A stretch of DNA of 64,000 bases from Neptunicoccus cionae (GTDB lineage: Bacteria; Pseudomonadota; Alphaproteobacteria; Rhodobacterales; Rhodobacteraceae), in assembly GCF_014643735.1 (NCBI RefSeq), contig NZ_BMKA01000005.1, forward strand, positions 108,824-172,823. Reading direction: 5' to 3'. Under the pieces are notes generated by a model. It was not told the DNA's origin, searched no databases, and worked only from the letters and a program-made list of their open reading frames with translations. The position numbers were made by a program, and so were the translations under genes. Below are positions 1 through 8,817 of the stretch, piece after piece (position 1 is the stretch's first letter; the number at the start of each line of letters is the position of its first letter).

Positions 1-30
1 CGCGACCGTTCCGTGTAGCGGACAACAAAG

Positions 31-60
31 AAACGCGCCTCGAATGAAACGAGCGCGTTT
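31..60. terminator. Bidirectional stem-loop terminator
   Basis: An AAACGCG-C-CTCG arm pairs with CGAGCGCGTTT around a 7-base loop, with one bulged C. T-rich sequence follows on the plus strand and A-rich sequence precedes it, so it could end transcription from either side. It lies about 40 bases past the stop of the minus-strand Hpt-like gene and may also end a gene left of the window. Confidence 0.6.
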
Positions 61-99
61 TAGTTCTAAATTTACAATGCAGCAATTACAGTGCGGGGC

Positions 100-453
100 T
101 TAGAAGAAGCTGACCTTGGTCAAGCGGTTCAATTCACTTTCGGTGCTGATAGCAAGTTGGGACACCAGACGCGATATCTTCGGGACATGCTGAAGCCGAT
201 CGTTTCGCAGTTCCTCCTCCAGCTCTCGCATGGCGTCAGTCAATGCAGCAGCGCCAAAAACTGCACATGGCCCGCAAGCCAAATGAACCCGGTTGGCCCA
301 AAAACCGGCGTTCGCCGTTGCGTCCAGCGCGCTCAACTGTTCGAGATCCTTCTTTAAACAGCGAAACCCCTTGCGGATGGAGCGCCGCAAACGGCGGCTG
401 CCCAGAATATCCATTGCTTCATACAAAACCGTTGTGTCGACCAGTCCGTTCAT
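100..453 (-). CDS. Hpt-domain-like protein (orphan)
   Basis: This 117-residue protein is probably a histidine phosphotransfer (Hpt) domain, the mobile phosphoryl carrier of multistep phosphorelays in the cytoplasm. Residues 53-80 carry an Hpt-like core: H57 is followed four residues later by G61, then a small-residue stretch and FGAAAL, matching the HxLKG...G pattern of Hpt helices, although the usual K is C60. The rest is predicted helical and charged, which fits a four-helix bundle. No kinase or receiver gene is adjacent, so it would be an orphan. The frame starts with ATG; a stem-loop terminator lies downstream. The family call rests on one motif, so a non-phosphorylated helical protein remains possible. 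Confidence 0.5.
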   Translation of the reverse strand: MNGLVDTTVLYEAMDILGSRRLRRSIRKGFRCLKKDLEQLSALDATANAGFWANRVHLACGPCAVFGAAALTDAMRELEEELRNDRLQHVPKISRLVSQLAISTESELNRLTKVSFF

Positions 454-457
454 TTTT

Positions 458-913
458 TCCTCGCTGTGTTCGGGTGTCCGACCGACCGCATTGCGCGGGC
501 GATACTATTATCGTGACCAGAGCTAGTGAAAACAGCCCGCCCGATCAAAAGTTCAAAAGGGTAGAAAGCTGACGCGAAAGTATAAGCGGCTCGGATTGGC
601 CTTATACTGTGTACTCCCCCCTAATTCCGCTACCTGGGCGGGAGTAAATTGGGGCGATTCTGTGACGGGTTGCCGATTCGGAAACAATAACCGTCAAGAT
701 TGTTTCCGAATACGCTACGTTATCGCCTTATTTTTACCTAAAGTTGAATGTTCATAGACTTTAGGATAGTTCACGCCTCAAAACGGACACATTCTGCCAC
801 GATTTTGTACAGGTCGCTGTATGCGATATTGGGCCGGTTTAGCCCTCTGCTCAGTAACCATTATCAAACGCTACTGATAGTTTTTTAAGGGAAATAAACA
901 TTTCTTTAGAACT
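458..913. other. Intergenic region with a perfect inverted repeat
   Basis: About 470 bases separate the divergent Hpt-like gene and the downstream plus-strand gene. I see no credible coding frame. It becomes A/T-rich toward the right and holds the 13-base-arm inverted repeat at 676-711, so it probably carries promoters for both flanking genes. Confidence 0.5.
676..711. promoter_or_regulatory. Perfect 13-base inverted repeat
   Basis: ATTCGGAAACAAT is followed after 10 bases by its exact complement ATTGTTTCCGAAT. There is no T-run after either arm, which argues against a simple terminator. It sits about 215 bases before the next start codon. A dimeric-regulator operator or a structured leader are both possible; I recognise no consensus. 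Confidence 0.5.
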
Positions 914-928
914 ATGCGGGGCACCAAG

Positions 929-2743
929 ATGACTATCAATATGTATGACTTCGAGACGGCAGACTTAACAACGGCAAAATCTGCACCAGAATCGGACACA
1001 ATCGTTAAGGTTGAGTCCTACAAAAATGCAACAGATTACAAAGTTACTGAAAAACACTTTGGTGACATATACACGACTTACACCACGCTCTCTAATTTTG
1101 AGAAATCTCATGACAATGCCGGCTATCAAGGCAACTTCATCCGTTGGCCGGATGGGGGCCGCGCAGAGACTGATGACTACAGCCTGACGAACCCCGATCT
1201 GTTCCTCGTTGATGGCTCTGACGAGGGCAAAGGTTTGACCGATATGCTGGCCTATGCCAACTCCTTAGGCCAGTCGTTTTCGATGATCCTGCCCACCCGC
1301 CGGTATGCCGACGATCTGAAATCCTGCGAGGCAGACCTTAAGAAATTCCTGATCAAACTCTTTGCAGGCGACTTTGGCGAACTACCTGCGGACATGACCC
1401 TTGAAATCGGCAACGAAACCTTTGCAATGGGTTGGGAAGGCAAGACATATTCGTCGGAAGGCAGCTATGGCCAAATCGCCAATACAATGCTCGAGACGAT
1501 CAACAAGATCGCTTCAAGCAGCCGCTACAATCCTGACGGAATAGAAATTTCTGTTGCGATCCAATCCGGCACCAACAGCCCGCGCACGATCATCCGCGAA
1601 ATTGAAACCCAGAACCTCGACCGGATCGACCAGATCGTCTCTCATCATCTGGAAAGCAACGTCGATAAGTTCGGCTTCACCGATATCGAAAACGCCTATG
1701 AAATCTGGAGCGCGGTTCTGGGGCGGGACGTGGATCAGAACCTCTCGGCGTGGAATGTGGGCAAACCGGTTCACACCTATGACCCCAAAGACCCCTTTGA
1801 CGTGTCGGGCATCGACACGACCGCATTGAAAGCCAACAGCATCGGCGCACGTCAAGCAGGCGAAACCATCGAGGCCTTCACCTCCTTCATCGCTCTCGGC
1901 GCGGATGCACTGTCGCTTTGGGGCACGGTAAAGCACGAAAACAGCTACTTCTGGCACACCGATCACGGCGCGCTTGAAGGGACTAGCCACGGTGGAGAGG
2001 CGCTGAGCCTGCTGTCCGACAGTCTGGTCGGAAAGAAACTGCTCGGCGGAAGTTTTGAAGACGGGTCATGGTCTGAAAACCACGATGCGAAAAACTACCA
2101 GTCCTACACTTACGCGGACAAGACCGAACAAGTGGTGTTTCTGACAGCTGGCGACATCAAGAAATCCGGTCAGACCGTGACCGTCTCTCTGCAAGAGGAA
2201 ACGTCGGTTGAATACGTCTGGGCAGATGTGATCCGCACCGAAATCCCTGAAAAGTTCCTAGATTTCAAAGGCACTGTTTACGAAAGATTGTTCGAAATCC
2301 CCGTCGTATCGCGGATCGAACTGGCCGTAAGTGACGGCGAAATCAGCTACCAGTTCGAGGAAGACTTCGAAGTGGCGCGGATCATCATCCCAACCGGTGG
2401 CAAGAAAGCTTCCAAGCCAGAACCAAGCGAGCCTGAGAGCGAGACAGACGCCCCTGCAGACGCACCGGCAGCAAGGGCCACGCGGACTTCCTGTGACGAC
2501 ACAGGGTTCTTTGGAAGCGCCGCAATCGCCGCTTCAGTCGGCGCCTTGTCGGACACATTTACGTTCATTGATCCGGCCAATGCCGAACCCGCCATTATCG
2601 AAGAAACCCCGACACGGGTTGAACCGGGCGACAACCCGTTCTCATCCGCATTTGGCAGCTTTGGCGCAGAGTCAGCCCCCAATGTCACAGAGATCGCAAC
2701 CATCGTCGCCTGCCCCCCCGTCGACGAATTCGCTTTCTGCTGA
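929..2743 (+). CDS. Clan-A glycoside-hydrolase-like protein, possibly non-catalytic
   Basis: This is a roughly 604-residue protein of uncertain function. An N-terminal stretch with a GNFIRWPDGG motif, then EIGNE near residues 159-163, resembles the beta-barrel of clan GH-A glycosidases, where the N-E pair holds the acid/base. At the position where such enzymes usually show a T/S-E-W-N nucleophile, residues 273-276 read SAWN, so the nucleophile may be absent. After about residue 480 the chain becomes Pro/Glu/Ala-rich and ends on cysteine. No signal peptide or RTX repeats are visible. I chose the ATG at 929 because GGGG lies 7 bases before it; an in-frame ATG at 914 has no good ribosome site. 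A role in surface polysaccharide binding is only inference. Confidence 0.55.
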   Translation: MTINMYDFETADLTTAKSAPESDTIVKVESYKNATDYKVTEKHFGDIYTTYTTLSNFEKSHDNAGYQGNFIRWPDGGRAETDDYSLTNPDLFLVDGSDEGKGLTDMLAYANSLGQSFSMILPTRRYADDLKSCEADLKKFLIKLFAGDFGELPADMTLEIGNETFAMGWEGKTYSSEGSYGQIANTMLETINKIASSSRYNPDGIEISVAIQSGTNSPRTIIREIETQNLDRIDQIVSHHLESNVDKFGFTDIENAYEIWSAVLGRDVDQNLSAWNVGKPVHTYDPKDPFDVSGIDTTALKANSIGARQAGETIEAFTSFIALGADALSLWGTVKHENSYFWHTDHGALEGTSHGGEALSLLSDSLVGKKLLGGSFEDGSWSENHDAKNYQSYTYADKTEQVVFLTAGDIKKSGQTVTVSLQEETSVEYVWADVIRTEIPEKFLDFKGTVYERLFEIPVVSRIELAVSDGEISYQFEEDFEVARIIIPTGGKKASKPEPSEPESETDAPADAPAARATRTSCDDTGFFGSAAIAASVGALSDTFTFIDPANAEPAIIEETPTRVEPGDNPFSSAFGSFGAESAPNVTEIATIVACPPVDEFAFC

Positions 2744-2790
2744 TAAGAAAACGGATCGGCTGGGACAGCTGCATGAAATACCAAACGTGC

Positions 2791-2821
2791 ATCGCCGCTT
2801 TTTGGATGGAAGAGCGGCGAT
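2791..2821. terminator. Stem-loop downstream of the GH-like gene
   Basis: Arms ATCGCCGCT and AGCGGCGAT (9 perfect pairs) flank a 13-base loop, 48 bases after the stop codon. No T-run follows, so its role as terminator is tentative. Confidence 0.4.
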
Positions 2822-2921
2822 TGGTCGAACACTTATGACGCAACAAGCTGGTTGCTGCGCAAGGTTCTGACTTATTAAGGCGTTCGACCTCTCACATCCC
2901 GGAACCAGCTCCCGTTAACCA

Positions 2922-3293
2922 TCAAATCGGGGTTCGCCCCATAAGGCGAAGCGTTATAGCCCGCCCCGTTTTAAGCACTGGATACAGCAGCTTGGACAGG
3001 GTCGGGGAGCGAAACACACTGGCATTGATCCGGTTAAACATCCCCGAGGGCGTGCTCATCAGGGCGAGCCGGTGAATACATTCGTCACCGAAAAAAATCC
3101 GGTCCCCATCAATAAGCGCCATTCCATCGTTTAAATCCACACCCGTCGCGCGCACCTGCTCTACCGCTGGATCATCGGAGCGGGCATCGACAAGTTCCAC
3201 CGCCCCGAGTGTATCCTTCAACCGGATAAATCGCACATAACGGGCGCAAAACGGGCAGTCTCCGTCATAAACGATTTTAAGGGTCTGCTTCAT
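2922..3293 (-). CDS. DCC-family thiol-disulfide oxidoreductase (DUF393)
   Basis: A 123-residue protein opening with YDGDCPFCARYVRF, the D-x-x-C-x-x-C signature of the DCC (DUF393) family, a small thioredoxin-like group. The CPFC pair near residues 14-17 would be the redox-active site. Length fits the family (110-140 residues). No signal peptide is seen, so it is probably cytosolic; its substrate is unknown. It stands alone between an RTX-like surface gene and the tRNA-Ser gene, so context gives no pathway. The ATG start is the only reasonable one ahead of the motif. Confidence 0.85.
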   Translation of the reverse strand: MKQTLKIVYDGDCPFCARYVRFIRLKDTLGAVELVDARSDDPAVEQVRATGVDLNDGMALIDGDRIFFGDECIHRLALMSTPSGMFNRINASVFRSPTLSKLLYPVLKTGRAITLRLMGRTPI

Positions 3294-3558
3294 TGTTCGG
3301 CCTTTTTCCCTCTGCGAAATTGAAGGTTCGGGTTGTAAGTAACTCTCTTAAAACGCGGCTGTAGCCCCGCCCCAAGGGGTGTGCGATTTACCCTACAGAA
3401 AACTCCGACCAGATCAAAACATTGAAAACGGTTTCCGCCAGAACAATCAGTCCAGCGTCAAAAGAACGAGCACTTTAACCATAAGCGCATCAAACGCCCC
3501 CGAGGCAAGCGCAAAGAAGCCAAGCTCGGAAGTGTTGGCGTTCAGTAAAAAGGGGTGG

Positions 3559-3648
3559 TGGCGGACAGACAGGGATTCGAACCCTGGAGACGGTTCCCCG
3601 CCTACACACTTTCCAGGCGTGCGCCTTCGACCACTCGGCCACCTGTCC
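3559..3648 (-). tRNA. tRNA-Ser (GGA)
   Basis: Read on the minus strand, the gene begins GGACAGGTGGCCGAGTGG and has a long class II variable arm, a GGTTCGAATCC T-loop and an encoded CCA end. The anticodon loop CTGGAAA gives anticodon GGA, decoding UCC/UCU serine codons. The acceptor stem pairs GGACAGG with TCTGTCC, including one G-U. The body is 87 bases plus CCA. Confidence 0.97.
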
Positions 3649-3795
3649 GTAAGGCGGGGTATTACCGATCTCGGCGGGGGCATGCAAGCCCTAAGGCGCG
3701 AAAAAATGCGGTTATTCGGGATTGGGGGCATTTCGGTTCAACGCCCCCGGTTTAGGACCATAGGTCAAAGGGCGTTTTTTGCCCCCTGCCCCTTG

Positions 3796-5457
3796 TTATC
3801 GCTGACTATTCTGCCAGTTAGGGTGAATCCACGGCTGTAGGTTGGAGGCAGGCAACGGCGTGCGGCCGAGGATGTGATCGCTGGCCTTTTCGCCGACCAT
3901 GATCGACGGCGCGTTGAGATTTCCGTTCGGAATGCTCGGGAAAATCGAACTGTCCGCAACGCGCAGGCCTTCGACGCCAATCACGCGACATTCCGGATCG
4001 ACCACGGCCATCGGATCGTCAGCCGCACCCATCTTGCAGGTGCCACAGGGGTGATAGGCGCTTTCGGCATGTTCCTTGATAAATCCGTTCAGTTCCTCAT
4101 CCGTTTGGACTGCTGCACCCGGCTGGATTTCGCCGCCGTTGTAGGGCTCAAAGGCATCCTGCGCAAAAATCTCGCGGGTGAGGCGGATACAGGTGCGGAA
4201 ATCTTCCCAATCCTGTTCCTTGCTCATGTAATTAAACAGGATTTTAGGCGCTTTCGCAGGATCGGCGCTGTTGAGCGTAACCGCCCCGCGCGACGTAGAA
4301 CGCATTGGCCCCACATGGGCCTGAAACCCGTGCCCTTCCGCGGCGGCCTGTCCATCGTAGCGCACCGCCATCGGCAAAAAGTGATACTGGATGTCGGGAT
4401 ATTCGATCCCCGCGCGGGATCGGATAAAGGCGGCGGATTCAAACTGGTTTGACGCACCCGGCCCCTTACCTGTCAGCAGCCATTTTGCCCCGACATAGCC
4501 TTTGCCAATCAGGTTCCAGTATTTGAACAAGGTCACAGGCTGCAAGCTTTTGACCTGAATATATAGCTCCAGATGATCCATCAGGTTCTGGCCCACACCG
4601 GCGCGGTCGGCCACGACCTCTATACCGTGTTCACGCAGATGGGCGGCCGGACCAATACCCGAGCGCATCAAAAGCGCGGGGGAGTTAAAGGCCGATGCCG
4701 AAACGATAATTTCGCGGTTGGCGCGCAGGGTCGTGACCTTGCCGCCTTGGGTGATCTCCACGCCGATCGCGCGCCCTTGCTCGATCACCACGCGGTTGGC
4801 ATGACCTTTGACCAACTCCACATTAGGACGCTTCAGGGCGGGTTTCAGGTAGGCATTGGCAGCAGACCAGCGCTGGCCCTTGTGGACGGTCTGGTCCATC
4901 GGGCCGAACCCTTCCTGCTGGGTGCCGTTGTAATCCTCCGTCACCTGATAGCCTGCCTGACGCCCTGCCTCGACAAAGGCGTGGGTCAGGGGGTTTTCGC
5001 GGCTGCCCCGTTGCACATGCAGCGGGCCACTGTTGCCGCGCACCTCGGGATCACCGCCGTGGCCGGAGGCATCCCAGTTTTCCTGTCGCTTGAAATAGGG
5101 CATCACATCCGCGCCGGACCAGCCTTGCGCGCCTTTTTCCGCCCATGTGTCATAGTCCCGTGCGTGGCCCCGCACGTAGACCATCCCGTTGATGGAGGAC
5201 GACCCCCCGATCACCTTCCCCCGCGGCGCGGCCAGTCTGCGTCCGCCAAGGTGGGGTTCAGGTTCCGATTGATAGCCCCAGTCATAGCGCTTCATGTTCA
5301 TCGGATAGCTGAGCGCCCCGGGCATCTGGATGAACGGCCCCCAATCGGTGCCGCCGTATTCGACCACCAGCACCTTGTGCTTGCCGTCTTCGGACAGGCG
5401 ATAGGCCATAGCACAGCCGGCAGAACCGGCCCCGATGATGATATAGTCTGCGTTCAT
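3796..5457 (-). CDS. betA: Choline dehydrogenase BetA
   Basis: A GMC-family flavoprotein that oxidises choline to betaine aldehyde (and often onward to glycine betaine). The start [21 protein letters not shown] holds the FAD-binding GxGxxG; residues near 75-90 carry the GMC signature around [13 protein letters not shown], and the C-terminal [10 protein letters not shown] contains the catalytic His. About 553 residues matches BetA. I chose the ATG at 5457 because AGGAAAG precedes it; an upstream in-frame start would add 14 residues without support. It is the third gene of betI-betC-betA, so choline freed from choline sulfate feeds directly into it. betB, the usual aldehyde dehydrogenase partner, is not in the window. 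Confidence 0.95.
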   Translation of the reverse strand: MNADYIIIGAGSAGCAMAYRLSEDGKHKVLVVEYGGTDWGPFIQMPGALSYPMNMKRYDWGYQSEPEPHLGGRRLAAPRGKVIGGSSSINGMVYVRGHARDYDTWAEKGAQGWSGADVMPYFKRQENWDASGHGGDPEVRGNSGPLHVQRGSRENPLTHAFVEAGRQAGYQVTEDYNGTQQEGFGPMDQTVHKGQRWSAANAYLKPALKRPNVELVKGHANRVVIEQGRAIGVEITQGGKVTTLRANREIIVSASAFNSPALLMRSGIGPAAHLREHGIEVVADRAGVGQNLMDHLELYIQVKSLQPVTLFKYWNLIGKGYVGAKWLLTGKGPGASNQFESAAFIRSRAGIEYPDIQYHFLPMAVRYDGQAAAEGHGFQAHVGPMRSTSRGAVTLNSADPAKAPKILFNYMSKEQDWEDFRTCIRLTREIFAQDAFEPYNGGEIQPGAAVQTDEELNGFIKEHAESAYHPCGTCKMGAADDPMAVVDPECRVIGVEGLRVADSSIFPSIPNGNLNAPSIMVGEKASDHILGRTPLPASNLQPWIHPNWQNSQR

Positions 5458-5515
5458 AGCGTTTACTTTCCTAAGGGATTGCAACCTCTTGCGGTTCAAC
5501 CCTGCCCCGTTGGGC

Positions 5516-7024
5516 TTATTCCCCGCGCGGATAGCGGGCGACGTCTTCGACAGTGTTCAGGTCCATGTGATTGCGCATGTAGCGTTCGGAGGCTTTTTGC
5601 AGCGGCTGATAGTCCCACGGATAGTAATCGCCGTTGCGCAAAGCCTCATAGACGACCCAGCGGCGGGCCTGACTCTCGCGGACCTGTGCATCGAACGTTT
5701 CCAGATCCCAGCGGGCCTCGGATTTCGCCCGAAGCGAGTTCAGCGTGCCTTCGTGGGCCGGAATTTCTGCCAGATTGGTCAACTCGTGCGGATCGGCATC
5801 GAGATCAAACAACTGTTCGGGATCAAGGGCGCAGCGGTTGTATTTCCAATTACCATAGCGCAGGGACACCAGCGGCGCGTAAGACGCCTCGGCGGCGTAT
5901 TCCATAGCCACGGGCGCTGTGCGCGCGCCGCCCTGCCCCAGATAGACAAGGCTTTCGCCCTCGGTCCAGGGTTCGACCTCTGCCATCGACACACCGGCGA
6001 GCGCTGCCAGTGTCGGCGTGACGTCGATATTGCTGACAGGATCAGTCACAAGTCCGGGTTCCATATCCGGCGCGCTGATCATCAAAGGCACGCGGGATGC
6101 GCCCTCAAAGAAGCTCATCTTGAACCAAAGGCCCCGCTCCCCCAGCATATCGCCGTGATCGGACACAAACAGGATGATCGCCTCTTGTTTAGTGCCCTCA
6201 AGCGCCTCCATCACCTCGCCTATTTTGTCGTCCAAATAGGAAATATTGGCGAAATAGGCGCGGCGGGAGCGTTTGATGTCTTCTTCCTGAATATCGAAAC
6301 TGCGCCAGTCGTTCGCATCGAAAATCCGCTTGGAATGGGCGTCGTGATCATCGTAATCCATTGCCGGAACGGTTGGCAGCAGATGGTCGCAATCCTCGTA
6401 CAAATCCCAGTATTTCTTGCGCGCCACATAAGGATCGTGGGGATGGGTGAAACTGACGGTCAGGCACCACGGGCGATCGTCCTTGCCCCGCGCCAGATCG
6501 TAGACCTTGCGGGTGGCGTTATAGGCGACCTCATCGTCGTATTCCATCTGGTTAGAAATTTCGGCCACGCCCGCCCCTGTGACCGAACCCATGTTGTGAT
6601 ACCACCAATCGATCCGCTCTCCGGGTTTGCGATAATCCGGTGTCCAGCCGAAATCCGCAGGATAGATGTCAGTGGTCAACCGCTCTTCAAACCCGTGCAT
6701 CTGGTCAGGCCCGACAAAGTGCATTTTGCCAGAGAGACAAGTCTGATAGCCCGCCCGACGCAGGTGGTGGGCATAGGTTGGAATGTCGGATGCAAATTCG
6801 GCCGCATTGTCATAAACCCGTGTGCGGCTGGGCAGTTGGCCGGACATGAAAGACGCCCGCCCCGGTGCACAAAGCGGCGATGCGGTATAGGCATTTTTGA
6901 ACCGTGTGGAGCGTGCTGCCAGCTTTTTTAGGTTTGGCGCGTGCAACCAGTCAGCAGGACCATCCGGAAACAGGGTGCCGTTCAACTGATCCACCATGAA
7001 AATGAGAATGTTCGGTTTGTCCAT
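5516..7024 (-). CDS. betC: Choline-sulfatase BetC
   Basis: A 502-residue type I sulfatase that hydrolyses choline-O-sulfate to choline and sulfate. The CxPxR sulfatase motif reads C-A-P-G-R at residues 52-56; C52 is the residue converted to formylglycine. Metal ligands appear in the N-terminal [10 protein letters not shown] (D12) and in [11 protein letters not shown] in the C-terminal half. No signal peptide is present, consistent with a cytoplasmic enzyme acting on imported choline sulfate. It lies 8 bases after betI and 58 bases before betA, so the three are one operon. AGGAAA upstream of ATG supports the start. Maturation needs a sulfatase-modifying enzyme, not seen here. Confidence 0.95.
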   Translation of the reverse strand: MDKPNILIFMVDQLNGTLFPDGPADWLHAPNLKKLAARSTRFKNAYTASPLCAPGRASFMSGQLPSRTRVYDNAAEFASDIPTYAHHLRRAGYQTCLSGKMHFVGPDQMHGFEERLTTDIYPADFGWTPDYRKPGERIDWWYHNMGSVTGAGVAEISNQMEYDDEVAYNATRKVYDLARGKDDRPWCLTVSFTHPHDPYVARKKYWDLYEDCDHLLPTVPAMDYDDHDAHSKRIFDANDWRSFDIQEEDIKRSRRAYFANISYLDDKIGEVMEALEGTKQEAIILFVSDHGDMLGERGLWFKMSFFEGASRVPLMISAPDMEPGLVTDPVSNIDVTPTLAALAGVSMAEVEPWTEGESLVYLGQGGARTAPVAMEYAAEASYAPLVSLRYGNWKYNRCALDPEQLFDLDADPHELTNLAEIPAHEGTLNSLRAKSEARWDLETFDAQVRESQARRWVVYEALRNGDYYPWDYQPLQKASERYMRNHMDLNTVEDVARYPRGE

Positions 7025-7032
7025 GATATTTC

Positions 7033-7620
7033 CTAATTTCCGCTATTTTGCAGCTGTTGCCGCAGGTATTCGTCAACCATTGCCATTACTTCTACACGGG
7101 CCGGTGCTTTCTCCTGCAAGGCGTGCCGGATGTAAAACCCGTCAATCATCGCCGCGAGCCCCTGCGCCACATGATTGGCCCGAGACCCGTCCATAAGCTG
7201 GGACAGGTTGAAGACCAGATTGGAATGCAGTCGCCGCCCGTAGATATCGAGCAGCCGTTTCGCCTCGGGGACGGTGCGGGCATAGACGTAGAAATTCAGC
7301 CACGCCGAGACGACTTCTTCGGCAAAGTTCAGGGGATGAAAGCTGACCGCGATAATCGCGTCGAGCCGTTCTTTCGGCCCCTCTACCAGCTGCAATTCGG
7401 AACGGATGTGCTCCCCGTAGGACCGCAGGATATGGCGCATGGCGGCCACGAAAATCTGTTCCTTACTGCCAAAATAGTGATGCGCCAGACCGCTCGACAT
7501 ACCGGCACGTTTGGCAATCTGGCTGACCGTCACGCTCAGCGATCCCGCCTGCCCGATCTCGGCAATCGTTGCATCAATCAACGCCTGACGGCGGACCGGT
7601 TCCATTCCAACTTTGGGCAT
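7033..7620 (-). CDS. betI: Transcriptional repressor BetI
   Basis: A 195-residue TetR-family repressor; BetI controls betaine synthesis in response to choline. The N-terminal helix-turn-helix lies around ITVSQIAKRAGMSSGLAHHYFGSKEQIF-like residues 25-50, typical of TetR proteins, followed by the all-helical ligand domain. It is the first gene of the betI-betC-betA operon, and an ATTGAC-TG-GTCAAT operator sits 43 bases ahead of its start, indicating autoregulation. Length equals BetI of other proteobacteria. Confidence 0.93.
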   Translation of the reverse strand: MPKVGMEPVRRQALIDATIAEIGQAGSLSVTVSQIAKRAGMSSGLAHHYFGSKEQIFVAAMRHILRSYGEHIRSELQLVEGPKERLDAIIAVSFHPLNFAEEVVSAWLNFYVYARTVPEAKRLLDIYGRRLHSNLVFNLSQLMDGSRANHVAQGLAAMIDGFYIRHALQEKAPARVEVMAMVDEYLRQQLQNSGN

Positions 7621-7662
7621 TAAAGACTCAGATCTGTTACCGGCCCAATCTGGAGGTTTTAT

Positions 7663-7676
7663 ATTGACTGGTCAAT
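7663..7676. promoter_or_regulatory. BetI operator candidate
   Basis: ATTGAC-TG-GTCAAT is a perfect palindrome with a 2-base centre, followed by CAA. It resembles known BetI sites, which carry ATTGA/TCAAT half-sites, and lies 43-56 bases upstream of betI, where it would cover the operon promoter. Confidence 0.7.
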
Positions 7677-7822
7677 CAACAAAAACCGGAAGGCATTGAC
7701 TACATGCAAAACTATGGCGCGAAAAGACGCACCCCCTACATACTGTTCTTGTGCGATTGGAACTTTTTAGAAGAGAGGTTAAAAGCCCGTTCGCACTGAT
7801 TCACTAGAAGAAAGCAAGACCC

Positions 7823-8371
7823 ATGAAACTAGGTTCGAAACTCCCCGAAGTCACTTTTCACAACCGTGTCCGCGATGAATCCATCGGCGGTGAAAATCCC
7901 TTCCGTTGGCAGGATCAGACCACTTCAGAGCTGTTCGCGGGCAAAAACGCCCTTCTGATCGGCCTGCCCGGTGCCTTTACACCAACTTGTTCCACCCGCC
8001 AGCTGCCGTCCTTCGACGAACTGGCCGAAGAATTTGCGGATGCCGGTATCGACACGATCTACTGTGTATCCGTGAACGATGCCTTCGTGATGTACCAATG
8101 GGGTAAATCGCTCGGCTTGAAAAACATCCGCATGATTCCGGATGGGTCCGGCCACTTTACCCGCCAAATCGGCATGCTGGTGAATAAGGACAATCTGGGC
8201 TTTGGCCACCGGTCCTGGCGCTATGCTGCCGTTGTGCGCGACGGTGTTGTAGACGGTTGGTTTGAAGAAGCTGGTCGTTGCGACAATGCGGCAGACGACC
8301 CTTATGCCGTTTCCACACCAGAGACTGTTCTGGATTGGCTGCGCGGTCAAACTGCTGAAAAAGCGGCCTGA
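7823..8371 (+). CDS. Peroxiredoxin (Prx5 / AhpC-TSA type)
   Basis: A 182-residue thiol peroxidase reducing H2O2 and organic peroxides, probably in the cytosol. The peroxidatic site is GLPGAFTPTCSTRQLPSF with Cys56, the Prx5-subfamily form of PxxxTxxC. The remainder matches the Prx5 fold (YCVSVNDAFVMYQW, MIPDGSGHFT). A later Cys in the C-terminal EAGRCDNAADDPY could act in the glutathione- or glutaredoxin-linked cycle. It is monocistronic, divergent from betI, with a stem-loop 20 bases past the stop. Confidence 0.93.
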   Translation: MKLGSKLPEVTFHNRVRDESIGGENPFRWQDQTTSELFAGKNALLIGLPGAFTPTCSTRQLPSFDELAEEFADAGIDTIYCVSVNDAFVMYQWGKSLGLKNIRMIPDGSGHFTRQIGMLVNKDNLGFGHRSWRYAAVVRDGVVDGWFEEAGRCDNAADDPYAVSTPETVLDWLRGQTAEKAA

Positions 8372-8390
8372 TCTGCCCCTTACACTTGCC

Positions 8391-8417
8391 ACATCCGCCC
8401 CTGCAACGGGCGGATGT
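8391..8417. terminator. Stem-loop after peroxiredoxin
   Basis: ACATCCGCCC pairs perfectly with GGGCGGATGT around a 7-base loop, starting 20 bases after the peroxiredoxin stop. No strong T-run follows, so it may stabilise the 3' end or act as a weak terminator. Confidence 0.45.
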
Positions 8418-8617
8418 TCGCAGGGCCAGCCCTGCCTTCACCGCCTAACCGGTGCTCTTTTCCAAAAAACACGCAATTCGCTGCTTAAATGTCACGCAAA
8501 GTGGCAGCTTACCCCTTGGGCGCTGCGCAAGGCAGCCTCATTCCTGACACATTCACACCTCAATTCTGAACGCCTGAGAGTTATTGAAAACAACCTGATT
8601 TAAGTAAGGGCTGAGAT

Positions 8618-8716
8618 ATGAATTTTCTGATTGGAATGGCGATCGGCGGCATGGTCGCATGGCTTGTTATCGCCGTGCTGGAAACCACATGGGACGATAT
8701 CTTCCCCGAGCAGTAG
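8618..8716 (+). CDS. Small single-pass membrane protein (32 aa)
   Basis: A short frame encodes MNFLIGMAIGGMVAWLVIAV followed by an acidic tail ending DDIFPEQ. The first 20 residues form one clear transmembrane helix with a GxxxG-like GMAIGGM packing face, and the acidic tail would lie on one membrane face. TAAGGG sits about 10 bases before ATG. It ends just before the bidirectional terminator shared with pntB. It is below common ORF length cut-offs and would be missed by default annotation. Function unknown; the helix and start signal argue that it is translated, but no homology is claimed. Confidence 0.6.
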   Translation: MNFLIGMAIGGMVAWLVIAVLETTWDDIFPEQ

Positions 8717-8747
8717 CACGCCTGTCCCAACACCCATACCCCATAAA

Positions 8748-8783
8748 AAAAGCGCCTGTAGATCGTAATCCACAGGCGCTTTT
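8748..8783. terminator. Bidirectional rho-independent terminator
   Basis: AAAAGCGCCTGT pairs perfectly with ACAGGCGCTTTT around a 12-base loop, with A-run before and T-run after. It separates the small plus-strand membrane-protein gene from minus-strand pntB and can serve both. Confidence 0.85.
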
Positions 8784-8817
8784 GTTTGAGTAGGGCGGAT
8801 TTTCACCCGCCCCGGCT

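Noticed and set aside
3379-3840. 153-residue plus-strand open frame across the tRNA-Ser gene
   Set aside because: It runs through tRNA-Ser on the opposite strand; no start signal or family.
4573-5907. 444-residue plus-strand open frame over betA/betC
   Set aside because: It is antisense to two strong GMC and sulfatase genes with perfect motifs; its composition is typical of a shadow frame in G/C-rich DNA.
8262-8603. 113-residue frame overlapping the peroxiredoxin 3' end
   Set aside because: It overlaps the peroxiredoxin gene out of frame and crosses a stem-loop; no start signal.
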